From Sphingomonas sp. TDK1 (GTDB lineage Bacteria; Pseudomonadota; Alphaproteobacteria; Sphingomonadales; Sphingomonadaceae), in assembly GCF_001650735.1 (NCBI RefSeq), contig NZ_LXVY01000002.1, positions 114,030-178,029 of the forward strand: DNA of 64,000 nucleotides. The letters are read 5' to 3'. Positions 1-11,360 of the stretch are shown one piece after another. Every line of letters starts with the position of its first letter. The stretch's first letter is position 1. The position numbers and the translations under genes are program-made. The notes under the pieces were generated by a model, which saw only the letters and a program-made list of their open reading frames with translations, made no database searches and had not been told where the DNA came from.

Positions 1-2
1 TT

Positions 3-1097
3 GGCCAGCTGCTCGAGCGGCTCGGCCGCAAGCGCGAGGCGGCGACAACCTATCGTGCACTGCTCGACGAGAAGCCGGATGCCGCCCGGGTGCGGCTGGA
101 ACTCGCCCGGCTGCTCACGCAGATGGGCGACGAGGGCGCCGCGCGTCGTGAACTGCGCCAGGCCCAGGCCGGCGGCCTCCCGCCACAGGTCGCGCAGCTC
201 GTCGATCAGTTCGCCGCCGCGCTCCGCTCACGCAAACCCTGGGGCGCCAGCCTCGAGGTTGCGCTGGTGCCGGACAGCAACGTCAACCGCGCCACCGATG
301 CCGCGACGCTCGACACCGTGCTCGCCCCGCTCCAGCTTTCGCGCGACGCCCGCGAGCAATCCGGGATCGGCGCGCATGCGGGCGGCCAGCTCTACGCCCG
401 GGTGCCGATCGCCGAGAATCTGTCGCTGGTCCCCCGCGTCTCCGGCCAGGGCGATTTCTACCGCCAGGCCCGGTTCGACGACGTCTCGACCTCGGCGCTG
501 GTCGGTCTTGAATGGAGCCTCGGCCGTGACCGGCTGCGCCCCTCGGTGGGCGGCACCCAGCGCTGGTATGGCGGCACCCCCTATGCGCGTACCGCTACCG
601 CCGCGCTGGATTGGCAGCACCCGCTCGGCAGCAAGGCGCAGCTCACCACCAGCGCGACGATCGCCGACACCCGGTATCGCGGCAATGCGCTGCAGAACGG
701 TGTGCTGCTCAACGGCGCGGTCACCTATGAGCGTGCCTTCAGCGCCCGCGCGGGCGGCAGCATCACCGTCTCCGCCACGCGCCAGACCGCCAAGGACCCC
801 GGCTATGCCACCGCCTCGGGCGCGGCGAGCCTGCTCGGCTGGCGCGAATTCGGCCGTACCACCGTCTATGCCACGGCGGGCCTGCGCCGGCTGGAAGGCG
901 ATGCCCGACTGTTCCTGTTCCCCGAACGCCGCAGGGACTGGAACATCAGCCTCGGCGCCGGCGCCACCTTCCGCCGTCTCCAGATCCACGGCTTCGCGCC
1001 GATCGTGCGGCTCGATTGGGAACGCAACCAGTCGACCGTCGGCATCTACGACTATAGCCGCAAGGCCGCGACGATCGGATTCACCCGCGCCTTCTGA
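3..1097 (+). CDS. Slam/DUF560-type outer-membrane protein, 5' end missing
   Basis: The reading frame is already open at the window edge, so the start lies outside. The visible part begins with helical TPR-like sequence (about the first 75 residues, rich in Leu, Ala, Arg and Glu). It then changes to a long stretch of alternating polar and aromatic residues typical of outer-membrane beta strands and ends in a terminal Phe (RAF), the usual BAM recognition residue. TPR followed by a C-terminal barrel matches the surface lipoprotein assembly modifier (Slam, DUF560) family, which moves lipoproteins or haemophores across the outer membrane. Any substrate gene would have to lie upstream, because none is seen downstream. 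Family call inferred from architecture; substrate unknown. Confidence 0.7.
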   Translation, partial: GQLLERLGRKREAATTYRALLDEKPDAARVRLELARLLTQMGDEGAARRELRQAQAGGLPPQVAQLVDQFAAALRSRKPWGASLEVALVPDSNVNRATDAATLDTVLAPLQLSRDAREQSGIGAHAGGQLYARVPIAENLSLVPRVSGQGDFYRQARFDDVSTSALVGLEWSLGRDRLRPSVGGTQRWYGGTPYARTATAALDWQHPLGSKAQLTTSATIADTRYRGNALQNGVLLNGAVTYERAFSARAGGSITVSATRQTAKDPGYATASGAASLLGWREFGRTTVYATAGLRRLEGDARLFLFPERRRDWNISLGAGATFRRLQIHGFAPIVRLDWERNQSTVGIYDYSRKAATIGFTRAF

Positions 1098-1106
1098 GCC
1101 CCACGC

Positions 1107-1991
1107 TCAGATCTCCGCGAAGAAGTCCGGCTGCACCCGCACCCGCTCGATCACGACCGGCTCCACCCGCACACCCATCGCGCGCTCCTTGAGCAGTTCG
1201 CACAGCGCCGCGCCGTCGATCAGGTCGATCGCCGGGGCGCCGTCGCGGGTGGCCTCCCGCCTGGCATCGGCGGTAAAGCTGCCGGTGGTAAGGATCAGCC
1301 CCTTGTCCGCCCGCCCCTGCATCGCCCCGCGGAAGTCGCGCACCGTCGGCGACGACACCGACCCTGCATAACGCTTGCACTGGAACAGCACGTGGAAGCT
1401 GATCAGGTTCATCCGCAGCACGCCGGTACCGTCGATACCGCCGTCGCCGGAACGCCCGGTCACCTCCACCTTCACGAAGCCGCTTTCGCGCAGCAGCCGG
1501 TGGCACAGCCGCTCGAACGCAGCGGGGGTCAGCCGGCGCAGCACCGATAGCAGCTGGTCCGCCCAGTCGGCACTGCCTTCGGCGATGTCGTAGAATTCCG
1601 ACAGCGCTGTCGCCGAACCGCCTTCCTCCCCGCCGGGCGGCCGCTTGCGAAAGGCGGCGCGCGCGACCTTATGCGCATCGAGTACATGACGCTTCACGTC
1701 CTCGGCCCGGTTTTCGGCCGCGCGCCATCCTTCCTCGGTCAGCAGCCACACCCCGCGCCCGCCGCTCTCCACCAGGCCCGCATTCTTGAGATAGGTCCGC
1801 GCCCAGGACATGCGATCCGACACGATCGGCGCACCGCTTTTCGGATAGGTCTCGTGCAGCAGATTTTCGTGCAGGCCCAGCCGGGCGATCAGCGCATCCT
1901 CGATCTCCTCGACGGCGCCCGATCCGCCCAGATCGCGCAGGATCTGCAGCGTGGGTAACATATAGTCCGCATATTTGGGCATCTGTGGCAT
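1107..1991 (-). CDS. mrr: Mrr-type restriction endonuclease
   Basis: 294 residues, close to the size of E. coli Mrr (304). The N-terminal third (from about residue 5, with LPTLQILRDLGG and SDRMSWARTYLKNAG) is the Mrr N-terminal winged-helix domain. The C-terminal domain holds the PD-(D/E)xK-like core: GDGGIDG followed by FQCKRY, giving the Asp and the Gln-x-Lys catalytic residues, then a KGLILTTG strand. Mrr proteins cleave methylated DNA and in E. coli can cause SOS induction. The start was set at the ATG giving MPQMPKY; a second ATG nine bases in is also possible, and longer upstream extensions would overlap the promoter of the divergent lipoprotein. It is convergent with the Slam gene and solitary, with no methylase beside it. 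Confidence 0.88.
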   Translation of the reverse strand: MPQMPKYADYMLPTLQILRDLGGSGAVEEIEDALIARLGLHENLLHETYPKSGAPIVSDRMSWARTYLKNAGLVESGGRGVWLLTEEGWRAAENRAEDVKRHVLDAHKVARAAFRKRPPGGEEGGSATALSEFYDIAEGSADWADQLLSVLRRLTPAAFERLCHRLLRESGFVKVEVTGRSGDGGIDGTGVLRMNLISFHVLFQCKRYAGSVSSPTVRDFRGAMQGRADKGLILTTGSFTADARREATRDGAPAIDLIDGAALCELLKERAMGVRVEPVVIERVRVQPDFFAEI

Positions 1992-2111
1992 TGCGTACGC
2001 TCCCCCTAACGTGGCGCGGCACCCTCCCCTGGCGCGCGCCGGATGCGGCGATGCTTGCATGCAACCCCTGCCAAAATGATGCATAGCCATGCCGTCTGCC
2101 CCCGGAGCCCC

Positions 2112-2846
2112 ATGCGCCGCCTTCTCCCACTGCCCCTGCTCCCGCTCCTCGCGCTCGCCGCCTGCAAGCCCGCGACGGCCCCGCCGAAGCTGATCGTCTG
2201 GGCCTGGGAACGCCCCGAGGACCTTCGCTTCCTGCCGGGGGATGCCGAAGTGGCAGTGCAGACCGGCTTTCTCGAGCTTTCCGGCGATAACTTTCTCGCC
2301 CGGGGCCGCCGCTATCCGCTGCGTACCGGTCGCCAGCCGGGCACCGCCCTGGTCCATATCCAGATCGATGATTCCCGACCGCTGCACTGGACGCCGATGC
2401 TGCGTGCCCGCGTTGCCGCCGCCGTGCTCCATTACGCCCGCGTCGTCCCCGCCCCACGCGTCCAGATCGACTTCGAGGTGCGGCAGTCGCAGCGCCGGAT
2501 TCTCGCCGACCTCCTGCACGACGTCCGCGCCGGCCTCCCGCGCGGCACGCCGCTCTCGATGACTGCGATCGCCAGCTGGTGCCAGGAAGACTGGCTGGGC
2601 AGCCTGCCCGTCGACGAAATCGTGCCGATGCTGTTTCGCATGGGCCGCGGCGATGCCTCGATCCGCGCGCGCATCGAGGGTGGCGGCGACTGGACCGAAC
2701 CCGCCTGCCGCAAAGCGCTCGCAATTTCCGCCGACACCCCCATTGCCCGCGCGCCCGCCGGGCGTAGGATCTACCTGTTCGCACCGCAAAGCTGGACTCC
2801 CTCCACCTTCGATGCGGTACGCAAAAGGGTGGAGCAGTGGCGATGA
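2112..2846 (+). CDS. DUF3142-like lipoprotein
   Basis: 244 residues. The ATG at 2112 begins a clear lipoprotein signal: MRRLLPL, a Leu/Pro-rich core, then lipobox LAAC. An earlier in-frame ATG at 2043 would bury this signal, so it was rejected. The mature protein starts with LIVWAWERPEDLRFL, resembling the DUF3142 family as I remember it (periplasmic, TIM-barrel-like, function unknown). It contains QIDFEVR and a possible acidic site. The stop overlaps the ATG of the next gene (ATGA), so the two are translationally coupled and probably work together. Mature protein is expected on the periplasmic face of a membrane. DUF assignment is from memory of the family; enzymatic function unknown. Confidence 0.65.
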   Translation: MRRLLPLPLLPLLALAACKPATAPPKLIVWAWERPEDLRFLPGDAEVAVQTGFLELSGDNFLARGRRYPLRTGRQPGTALVHIQIDDSRPLHWTPMLRARVAAAVLHYARVVPAPRVQIDFEVRQSQRRILADLLHDVRAGLPRGTPLSMTAIASWCQEDWLGSLPVDEIVPMLFRMGRGDASIRARIEGGGDWTEPACRKALAISADTPIARAPAGRRIYLFAPQSWTPSTFDAVRKRVEQWR

Positions 2847-5095
2847 AGCGCGGGTGGTGGCTGGCGGCGGCGGCAGGCATGGCGGTGCTGGCGGGGACGC
2901 AGGCGGTCGGCTCGGGCGATCCGGGGCCGCTGCTCGATTACGTAACCAGCCACGCCCTGCACCCGATCGATCGCGCCGCCCTGGCCGCCGGTCGGGTCGG
3001 CATCGTCAAGCCCGATGCGCCCGCCGCGGTCCGCTATCTCGACTGGCGGCTGCTCAACGGGCTCGATACCGGCGCCGACGTCACCGAACAGCTCGCCACG
3101 CCCTGTTGCGGGGACTGGCAGGATCTTACCGGCGCGTGGCTCGCCGCCCGCCGCGAGGTGCCCGGCGTCGCGACGGACCTCTACTGGATCTCCACCGAGC
3201 GCGACGGCCCCAATTACACCTCCATCCCCACCTGCTTCGGCGACGCCTTCACCACCGCCGCCGCGACGCTGAAGGCACGGGTCGCCGCCCATGGTGCCGG
3301 ATCGCCCTGGGTCCGCGCCTGGGTGGCCGGGCAGGATGCGGTGTTCGCCGCGTGCAGCAAGCCCGGCGTCTCGCTTCCGCCGCTCGATCCCGCCGCCCCC
3401 GCCTGGCTGCGGGCGGACCGGCTGTACCAGCAGGCCGCGCTCGCGCTGTATGACGGTCGCCTTGCCGATGCCGACCGGACCTTCGCCGACATCGGCCGCG
3501 ATCCCCAGTCGCCCTGGCAGAAGCTGGCGCTCTACCTGCAGACCCGCACCGCGCAGCGCGCCGCCCTCACCACCCGCGATCCCGCCGCCTTCGCGCGCGC
3601 CCATGCCGCCATCGCCACCCTCGCCGCCGCGCCGGACGGCACCTATGGCAAGGGCGAGATCGGGCGGATGCAGCAGGTGCTCGACTATAACGAGCACCCC
3701 GCCGCGCTGCGCGACCGGCTGGACCAGGCACTGAACGCCAAGCCCGCCACGCCGGACATCGCGGTGAAGTTCAAGGATTACTGGAGCCTTTCGAACGACA
3801 AGGCCGAGCGGCCCGAGGCCGCCGACTGGATCGCCACGCTCGGCACCCGTGATCGTGCCGAGGGTCTCGCCCATGCGACCGCGCGGTGGCAGGCCACCCA
3901 CCGCAATGCCTGGCTGCTCGCCGCGCTGAGCCTTGCCGGGCGAACGGACGCGGGCGCCGCCGCGCTTGCCGACGCGGCCGGGCGCGTGCCGGCCGACGAT
4001 CCCGCCTGGCTTACCGCCCGCTATCATTGGCTGCGGCTCCGCATGGGTAGCGGAGCGGACGCCCCGCTGCGCGATCAGGCCGATGCGATCCTCGCGCGGA
4101 CCGATCTCACCCCATCCGACCGCAACATCTTCCTCGCCATCCGCACCCAGCTGGCCACCAGCCTCGCCGATTTCGCCACCCATGCGCTGCGCCAGCCCTA
4201 TTGCCAGGAAGGCCAGGCCGATTGCCTGGGCTATGCCGGCGCGATCAGCGACGGACAGCTTGCGCGCCGGGGGGCGGGCTGGGTGGCGTTCGGCTCGGAC
4301 GCCACACTGCTGATCGATCGCCTGCCACTGCCCGTTCGGCTCGAGCTTGCCCGCTCCACCGATCTGCCGACCGAATTGCGGCTGGATCTGACGCTCACCA
4401 ACTACACGCGGGCAGTGCTGCTACGAGACGACGCGGCGGTGGATGAGACGGCGCGCGCGCTCGTCACGCTGCTGCCCCAGGTGCGCGGCGACTGGCAGCG
4501 GATCCTGCGAACCGCGCCGGGCGCCGACAAGCGCTTTGCCGAGATCTTCGTGATGACCAAGATCCCCAGCCTGCGCGCCGATCTTGCCGACTATCACCGC
4601 CCTTCCGGCACCACTGCTTCGTTCGGCGGTTATTGGGAAGCATGGCTGGTGCAGCCTCCGCGCGGCCCGAATGCCCTTCGCTTCCCACCCGCCGGCGCCT
4701 ATGGCGATGGCTGGTGGAACCGCCGGGAGTCGGGCTCGGACGATTCCGCCGTCGACCGCACCTGCGACAGCAAGTGCGGCGCCCCCTTCCCGATCCATCT
4801 CGCGCCCTTTGCGGTGCCACTGCAGGATACCGCCCTGCGCGAGCGGAGCGCCTATCGCACGATCGCGGACCTGCCCGAGGGAACGGCCGGCGGCAAAACC
4901 CTGTGGGAAGCGGCGCTGGCCTATGTCGCCGCGCATCCGAAGGATCCGCGCGCGGGCGAGACGCTGTATCGGCTGATTCGCGTAGGGCGCTGGGGCGGCA
5001 ACGCCAACCAGATGGGCAAGCGCGCGTTCCGCCTGCTCCACACCCGCTACCCCGGCACAATCTGGGCCAAGCGCTCGCCCTATTACTACAACTGA
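2843..5095 (+). CDS. large exported protein coupled to the DUF3142 lipoprotein
   Basis: 750 residues. The chosen ATG overlaps the upstream stop (ATGA) and has GGAG eight bases before it; a GTG six bases upstream is the alternative. The N-terminus (MKRGWWLAAAAGMAVLAGTQAV) is a signal peptide, so the protein is periplasmic. Cys pairs (TPCCGDW, PYCQEGQADC, DRTCDSKCG) fit an oxidising compartment. The middle is alpha-helical and Ala-rich, like TPR/SEL1 solenoids, and the C-terminus has RAGETLYRLIRVGRWGG. I do not recognise a catalytic site. Its constant partner seems to be the lipoprotein before it. Function unknown. Confidence 0.75.
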   Translation: MKRGWWLAAAAGMAVLAGTQAVGSGDPGPLLDYVTSHALHPIDRAALAAGRVGIVKPDAPAAVRYLDWRLLNGLDTGADVTEQLATPCCGDWQDLTGAWLAARREVPGVATDLYWISTERDGPNYTSIPTCFGDAFTTAAATLKARVAAHGAGSPWVRAWVAGQDAVFAACSKPGVSLPPLDPAAPAWLRADRLYQQAALALYDGRLADADRTFADIGRDPQSPWQKLALYLQTRTAQRAALTTRDPAAFARAHAAIATLAAAPDGTYGKGEIGRMQQVLDYNEHPAALRDRLDQALNAKPATPDIAVKFKDYWSLSNDKAERPEAADWIATLGTRDRAEGLAHATARWQATHRNAWLLAALSLAGRTDAGAAALADAAGRVPADDPAWLTARYHWLRLRMGSGADAPLRDQADAILARTDLTPSDRNIFLAIRTQLATSLADFATHALRQPYCQEGQADCLGYAGAISDGQLARRGAGWVAFGSDATLLIDRLPLPVRLELARSTDLPTELRLDLTLTNYTRAVLLRDDAAVDETARALVTLLPQVRGDWQRILRTAPGADKRFAEIFVMTKIPSLRADLADYHRPSGTTASFGGYWEAWLVQPPRGPNALRFPPAGAYGDGWWNRRESGSDDSAVDRTCDSKCGAPFPIHLAPFAVPLQDTALRERSAYRTIADLPEGTAGGKTLWEAALAYVAAHPKDPRAGETLYRLIRVGRWGGNANQMGKRAFRLLHTRYPGTIWAKRSPYYYN

Positions 5096-5473
5096 GCCAG
5101 TCCCGCTCGGCGCGACGAGCAAGCATCGCTGGTGGCGGTAGCGGGTGCAGACGGGGAAGCAGCGGGGCATCGGCGGATGGCGGGGTTTGGGTACCGGCAA
5201 ATGCAGCGGGCGGGCGTGTCCAGCCCCCCGGCCTGAACATGCCCGCCCGCGTGGATGCCAGGCTTCCCCCGAAGCGCGGCACCCCCGGTAGACCCGTCGC
5301 GCCGCGAGCCAATGGGAAAAACTCCGGCGCTGACAGCGCTATACGTCGGCTGGGTCACGCGGTCCTGTGACGGCCGTCACGCCAACGCAACGGTGCCTTC
5401 CGACGCGCTGCACCATCGTCCCCCTCGCAGCGGCGGCATCGACTTCCTATCTCCGCTACTGGAAAACCATTCA
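5096..5473. other. intergenic region before uvrA with a 14-bp palindrome
   Basis: About 380 bases with no convincing gene; the open frames here have shadow-like Arg/Pro composition. A perfect 14-bp palindrome, GTGACGGCCGTCAC, lies at 5367-5380, about 115 bases before the uvrA start. It could be a regulator site but no known operator is recognised in it. Confidence 0.4.
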
Positions 5474-5488
5474 GAACAAAGCTAGAAC
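5474..5488 (+). promoter_or_regulatory. LexA (SOS) box upstream of uvrA
   Basis: The sequence is GAAC, seven bases, GAAC, the exact reverse complement of the alphaproteobacterial LexA box GTTC-N7-GTTC. It ends seven bases before the uvrA ATG, so bound LexA would block initiation or early elongation. uvrA is a classic SOS gene, so position and target agree. Inference rests on the established alphaproteobacterial consensus. Confidence 0.85.
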
Positions 5489-5495
5489 CTCGTCT

Positions 5496-8510
<3,015 letters not shown>

Positions 8511-8530
8511 CCTTCCATAGCGGAGGGGCT

Positions 8531-9373
8531 ATGTTCTACATTCACGTTCTTCGAGTTAAATGCGAACGCCATTCTCAAGAGGACTTTTTAAGGTCAATCA
8601 GCAATCCCGTGGACGTCATTACGAAATCCTTTCAGGCCAAGCCTACGGCTGACGTCGGGAGGGGCTCGGAATGGCACATTGGGAATGTGGAGGCCATAAA
8701 GGGCGGCGGTATAGCCTTCGCAATGGGTCGAACTCAGGCGGTTACAACGCCTCAGTTTGATTGGAGAACTCATGACTTCCTGGAGGAAGAGGCTATGCGC
8801 GCACCTTTCACGGTGGGCGTATTCGACCAAGACACCCAGGTTTGCGGCATCATCCGGAAGAGCGGCGTGTCTCAAAATATCAATGAAATCGGGATGAAAC
8901 TCGCGAGACTGCTTAACTCAACCCCGTACCCCCGCGATTCAAACAGTCAAATAGTGGTTGAGCCAATACCCGACCCTATAAACTTTATTGAGGCTATTCA
9001 TTCTGCAGCTGCTGTTACGAGATTCAGCTTCACCGTCAGCCGACCCAACCCCCATGACGTGAATAGGCTGATCCAAGGGCCCGCCAAAGAGTTCACTGAA
9101 AAGTCTGGCGGCGAGAAAACGAAGATTGAGGTTGAGGGAGCTGACCTTGACCGCGACCTTATTGAGGATGTTGCAAAGGCAGTTGCTGCAGATGGAGAGC
9201 AGGCAGCTGCCAATATCAAAGAGAATGAGCGCAGCCGTTCCAAGCGAATCTACCTGAGCGGAAATCCGGTCATTGAAAGGGTTGACCCCGGGGAGGACAA
9301 ATCGATTTTCGAGGCAATTTTGGAACGCGCAAGGTTCGCATACCGACGCGTCCGCGGACCAGTGGAAAACTAA
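8531..9373 (+). CDS. unrecognised soluble protein, first gene of an accessory two-gene cassette
   Basis: 280 residues, preceded by GGAGGGG six bases before the ATG and only 20 bases after uvrA. No signal peptide or membrane segment. The N-terminal part (FYIHVLRVKC..., FAMGRTQAV, FDWRTHDFLEEEAMRAPFT) looks like a compact mixed alpha/beta domain. The middle has NFIEAIHSAAAVTRFSFTVSRPNP, and the C-terminal third is acidic and helical (DLDRDLIEDVAKAVAADGEQ). I recognise no catalytic motif or family. Its stop overlaps the next gene's ATG (TAATG), so the two proteins are made together. Base composition is visibly AT-richer, with codons rare in neighbouring genes (ATA, AGG, TTA), pointing to horizontal transfer. 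A phage-defence or conflict role is possible but is inference from layout only. Confidence 0.8.
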   Translation: MFYIHVLRVKCERHSQEDFLRSISNPVDVITKSFQAKPTADVGRGSEWHIGNVEAIKGGGIAFAMGRTQAVTTPQFDWRTHDFLEEEAMRAPFTVGVFDQDTQVCGIIRKSGVSQNINEIGMKLARLLNSTPYPRDSNSQIVVEPIPDPINFIEAIHSAAAVTRFSFTVSRPNPHDVNRLIQGPAKEFTEKSGGEKTKIEVEGADLDRDLIEDVAKAVAADGEQAAANIKENERSRSKRIYLSGNPVIERVDPGEDKSIFEAILERARFAYRRVRGPVEN

Positions 9374-9879
9374 TGGATAGTTTCTGGAAATGGCTATTTG
9401 TAAGGAGAGAAAATTCTCCTGCCGGTTTCCGGAATGTAGTCAATTTTTACCTATTACTTCATGCATCGATTGCGATCATTGCAACGTTACTGATTCGAAG
9501 CGATCCTTTCTCTTTTGCATCGAAAGCCCTTTTCCCAGCAACCTCGATTTTTATTGGCATGTCGATGGCTTGGACAACTCGCGCATCGACCATTCTCCAA
9601 ACCAAAGAGCTCCGAGAGGCCCTTTTTAGGAACGATCGATCAGCCGAAGAATATATTTATGGCTTTCAATTAGCCATACTTATAATTCTTCTGATGGTTG
9701 GCTTTGTGGCCGTGATGGCCGGGGGCGGAATCAGGATACGCGTTTTCGGAGGTCATATCGATACACTCTTATCGGGATTTTGGCTGTACTTTTTAATTAG
9801 CCTTTCGATCCGAGAGTGTTGGGGCGTTATTAATTTCACTAACATGCTAAGTTTGCTTGAATACAAGCGAACTAAGTAA
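9373..9879 (+). CDS. unrecognised four-helix membrane protein, second gene of the cassette
   Basis: 168 residues, start overlapping the stop of the preceding gene. Four hydrophobic segments are visible at about residues 25-43 (FYLLLHASIAIIATLLI), 50-68 (LFPATSIFIGMSMAW), 98-118 (AILIILLMVGFVAVMAG) and 132-150 (LLSGFWLYFLISLSI), joined by charged loops such as LREALFRNDRSAEEY. The N-terminus is cytoplasmic by the positive-inside pattern (WLFVRREN). It is strongly AT-rich compared with the host. A soluble partner coupled to a small membrane protein is the layout of many effector/sensor pairs, but no homology is recognised, so the function stays open. Confidence 0.78.
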   Translation: MDSFWKWLFVRRENSPAGFRNVVNFYLLLHASIAIIATLLIRSDPFSFASKALFPATSIFIGMSMAWTTRASTILQTKELREALFRNDRSAEEYIYGFQLAILIILLMVGFVAVMAGGGIRIRVFGGHIDTLLSGFWLYFLISLSIRECWGVINFTNMLSLLEYKRTK

Positions 9880-9937
9880 CACGCAGCGCTCTTAACGCTG
9901 CATCCACTAGCGTAGCAGCGGCTGGATGCGTCGGCAG

Positions 9938-10030
9938 CCTGACGGAGGGGGACGCCGGAACCTCGCCAGCGTCGGGCTTCCTCCCCCTCCGTCGCGCGGT
10001 GCGCGCCACCTCCCCCTGGCGGGGGAGGAT
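9938..10030. repeat. partial copy of the TIR-bearing palindromic repeat
   Basis: Shares the inner part (GGAGGGGGA, AACCTCGCC, CTTCCTCCCCCTCCGTC) and the complete 25-bp right end (10006-10030) with the full 128-bp element at 57753-57880. The left terminal arm is missing. It separates the AT-rich cassette from the toxin-antitoxin pair. Confidence 0.85.
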
Positions 10031-10106
10031 TGAGGTGGCTTCGCGCCTCTGCCCTATGCGCGCAAACCCCTTCTGCCGCCCCCGCTTCCGCGCTATATTC
10101 CCCAAT

Positions 10107-10283
10107 ATGGCCAAGCTCTCGCCCATCGAGTCCGAGTTCGAATCGACCGAAGCGGCCGAAGCCTATAACGCGTGGTTTCGCGCCAGGATCGAACCGCGGC
10201 TGGCCTCCAACACGCCGGGCATCCCGCACGACGAAGCCATGGCGCGCGTGCAGGCCATTCTCGATCGGCGCAAAGTGCGCTGA
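10107..10283 (+). CDS. RelB/ParD-like antitoxin
   Basis: 58 residues, starting at MAKLSPIESEF; a longer upstream frame from 9999 would run through repeat DNA and was rejected. The protein is small, with an N-terminal acidic helix (ESEFESTEAAEAYNAW) and a C-terminal basic tail (VQAILDRRKVR), as in short antitoxins paired with RelE/ParE toxins. The TGA overlaps the ATG of the following toxin gene (TGATG), the usual coupled arrangement. It probably neutralises the toxin and may autorepress the operon, although a DNA-binding fold cannot be confirmed by eye. Confidence 0.75.
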   Translation: MAKLSPIESEFESTEAAEAYNAWFRARIEPRLASNTPGIPHDEAMARVQAILDRRKVR

Positions 10284-10555
10284 TGCGGCCGGTCCTCTGG
10301 CACCCTGAGGCGCTGGAGGAATTCGAAGCCATCATCGACTTCATCGATGCGCGAAACCCGCCAGCGGCTGCGCGGCTCGCCGCAACGATCCGCGACGCCG
10401 CCGAACGCCTGCCCGATCACCCCTATCTCTACCGCCCCGGCCGCCTTCCCGGCACGCGAGAAGCGGTGGTCCACCCCAACTACATTCTGGTCTACCGCGT
10501 TGGCGACGTCATCGAGGTGATGGGCGTCGTGCATGCCCGCCAGCACTATCCCTGA
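10283..10555 (+). CDS. RelE/ParE-family toxin
   Basis: 90 residues beginning MRPVLWHPEALEEFEAI, with the family pattern of an N-terminal strand and two helices (DFIDARNPPAAARLAATIRDAA). It ends with the highly characteristic block LPGTREAVVHPNYILVYRV and a closing strand IEVMGVVHARQHYP. The size is normal for RelE/ParE. Members either cleave mRNA on the ribosome (RelE) or poison gyrase (ParE); the sequence alone does not decide which. It is coupled to the antitoxin and sits next to a repeat and the AT-rich cassette, so the whole 8.5-10.6 kb stretch behaves like an accessory island. Confidence 0.88.
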   Translation: MRPVLWHPEALEEFEAIIDFIDARNPPAAARLAATIRDAAERLPDHPYLYRPGRLPGTREAVVHPNYILVYRVGDVIEVMGVVHARQHYP

Positions 10556-10685
10556 TCTGCCGCCCTTATCACCGAGCGCCCAGCCTCACCTACTCACAAA
10601 CCCCGGCACCCCGCCCGCGGTGAGCGGACGCGCGCAAACCGGCACCGGGAACGTCCCCGATGCCGGCGGTACCGCGGCGCGCGCC

Positions 10686-10964
10686 TCAGGCGGCGATCTT
10701 CTTCGGGTCGATCCAGAGCGCCGACTGCGCCTTGTTCGGCACGAACTGCGGCTCGCCGAACGGGCAGCGGATCAGGCTTTCCTGCTCCAGGCATTCGGGA
10801 AAGCTGGCATAGAGCCCCTGCCACTTGCCATATTTGCAGTACAACAGCGCATCATTGCACACATAGGCGGCACGCGCGGCCATCGCCGGCTGACGGGTCG
10901 ACGTGGCAAAGGTTACGACAACGGCCAGGGCCCCCAACTTCGCTGCGACTTGCATCCACCGCAT
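10686..10964 (-). CDS. small exported Cys-containing protein
   Basis: 92 residues. A signal peptide is visible (basic start MRWMQVAAKLG, hydrophobic ALAVVVTFAT, cleavage near AMAARA). The mature part has four Cys (VCND, YCKYG, ECLEQ, RCPFG), probably paired in the periplasm. It ends in ALWIDPKKIAA. No family recognised. A perfect 18-bp palindrome lies 24 bases upstream of the start and may regulate it. Confidence 0.6.
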   Translation of the reverse strand: MRWMQVAAKLGALAVVVTFATSTRQPAMAARAAYVCNDALLYCKYGKWQGLYASFPECLEQESLIRCPFGEPQFVPNKAQSALWIDPKKIAA

Positions 10965-10987
10965 CGTCTTCTCCCTCTGTTCGGTTT

Positions 10988-11005
10988 CGACTCTTCGAAG
11001 AGTCG
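10988..11005. promoter_or_regulatory. perfect 18-bp palindrome
   Basis: CGACTCTTC joined to its exact complement GAAGAGTCG, without a spacer. It lies 24 bases upstream of the small exported gene at 10964 and could be an operator. The rest of the 10965-11360 gap holds no gene that I can support; a GC-rich hairpin (CCGGCCC...GGGCCGG) precedes the DUF1003 gene. Confidence 0.5.
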
Positions 11006-11360
11006 CAGCTATCTTCCTGCACTATTTTGCTATTGGCAATGCGTCGAGCGATGCTCGCGCGTTGTTCCTGCCCGCCGCCCGCAAGCGGAAGGGGGTAGAA
11101 AGGCCCCGCCCCCGCCCGCTTCGTCGCATCCCGGGACGGCGGCGTCGGCGGCCGGGTTGACACCGCCCTGCCCCGCGCCCATCTCCCGCTGCGGTCGCTC
11201 CCCACGGTGCGGCCAAACGCCAACGGATCCGAGAAGGAACCATGCCCAGTAACGATCAAAGTAGACCGACCGCGCCTGTCCGGGCCGCCGCGCTGAACTG
11301 ATCGTTGCCGATCACCGCACGCGCCGGCCCGGACGGGCCGGTCGGCAGTGAGGTGTTCCC

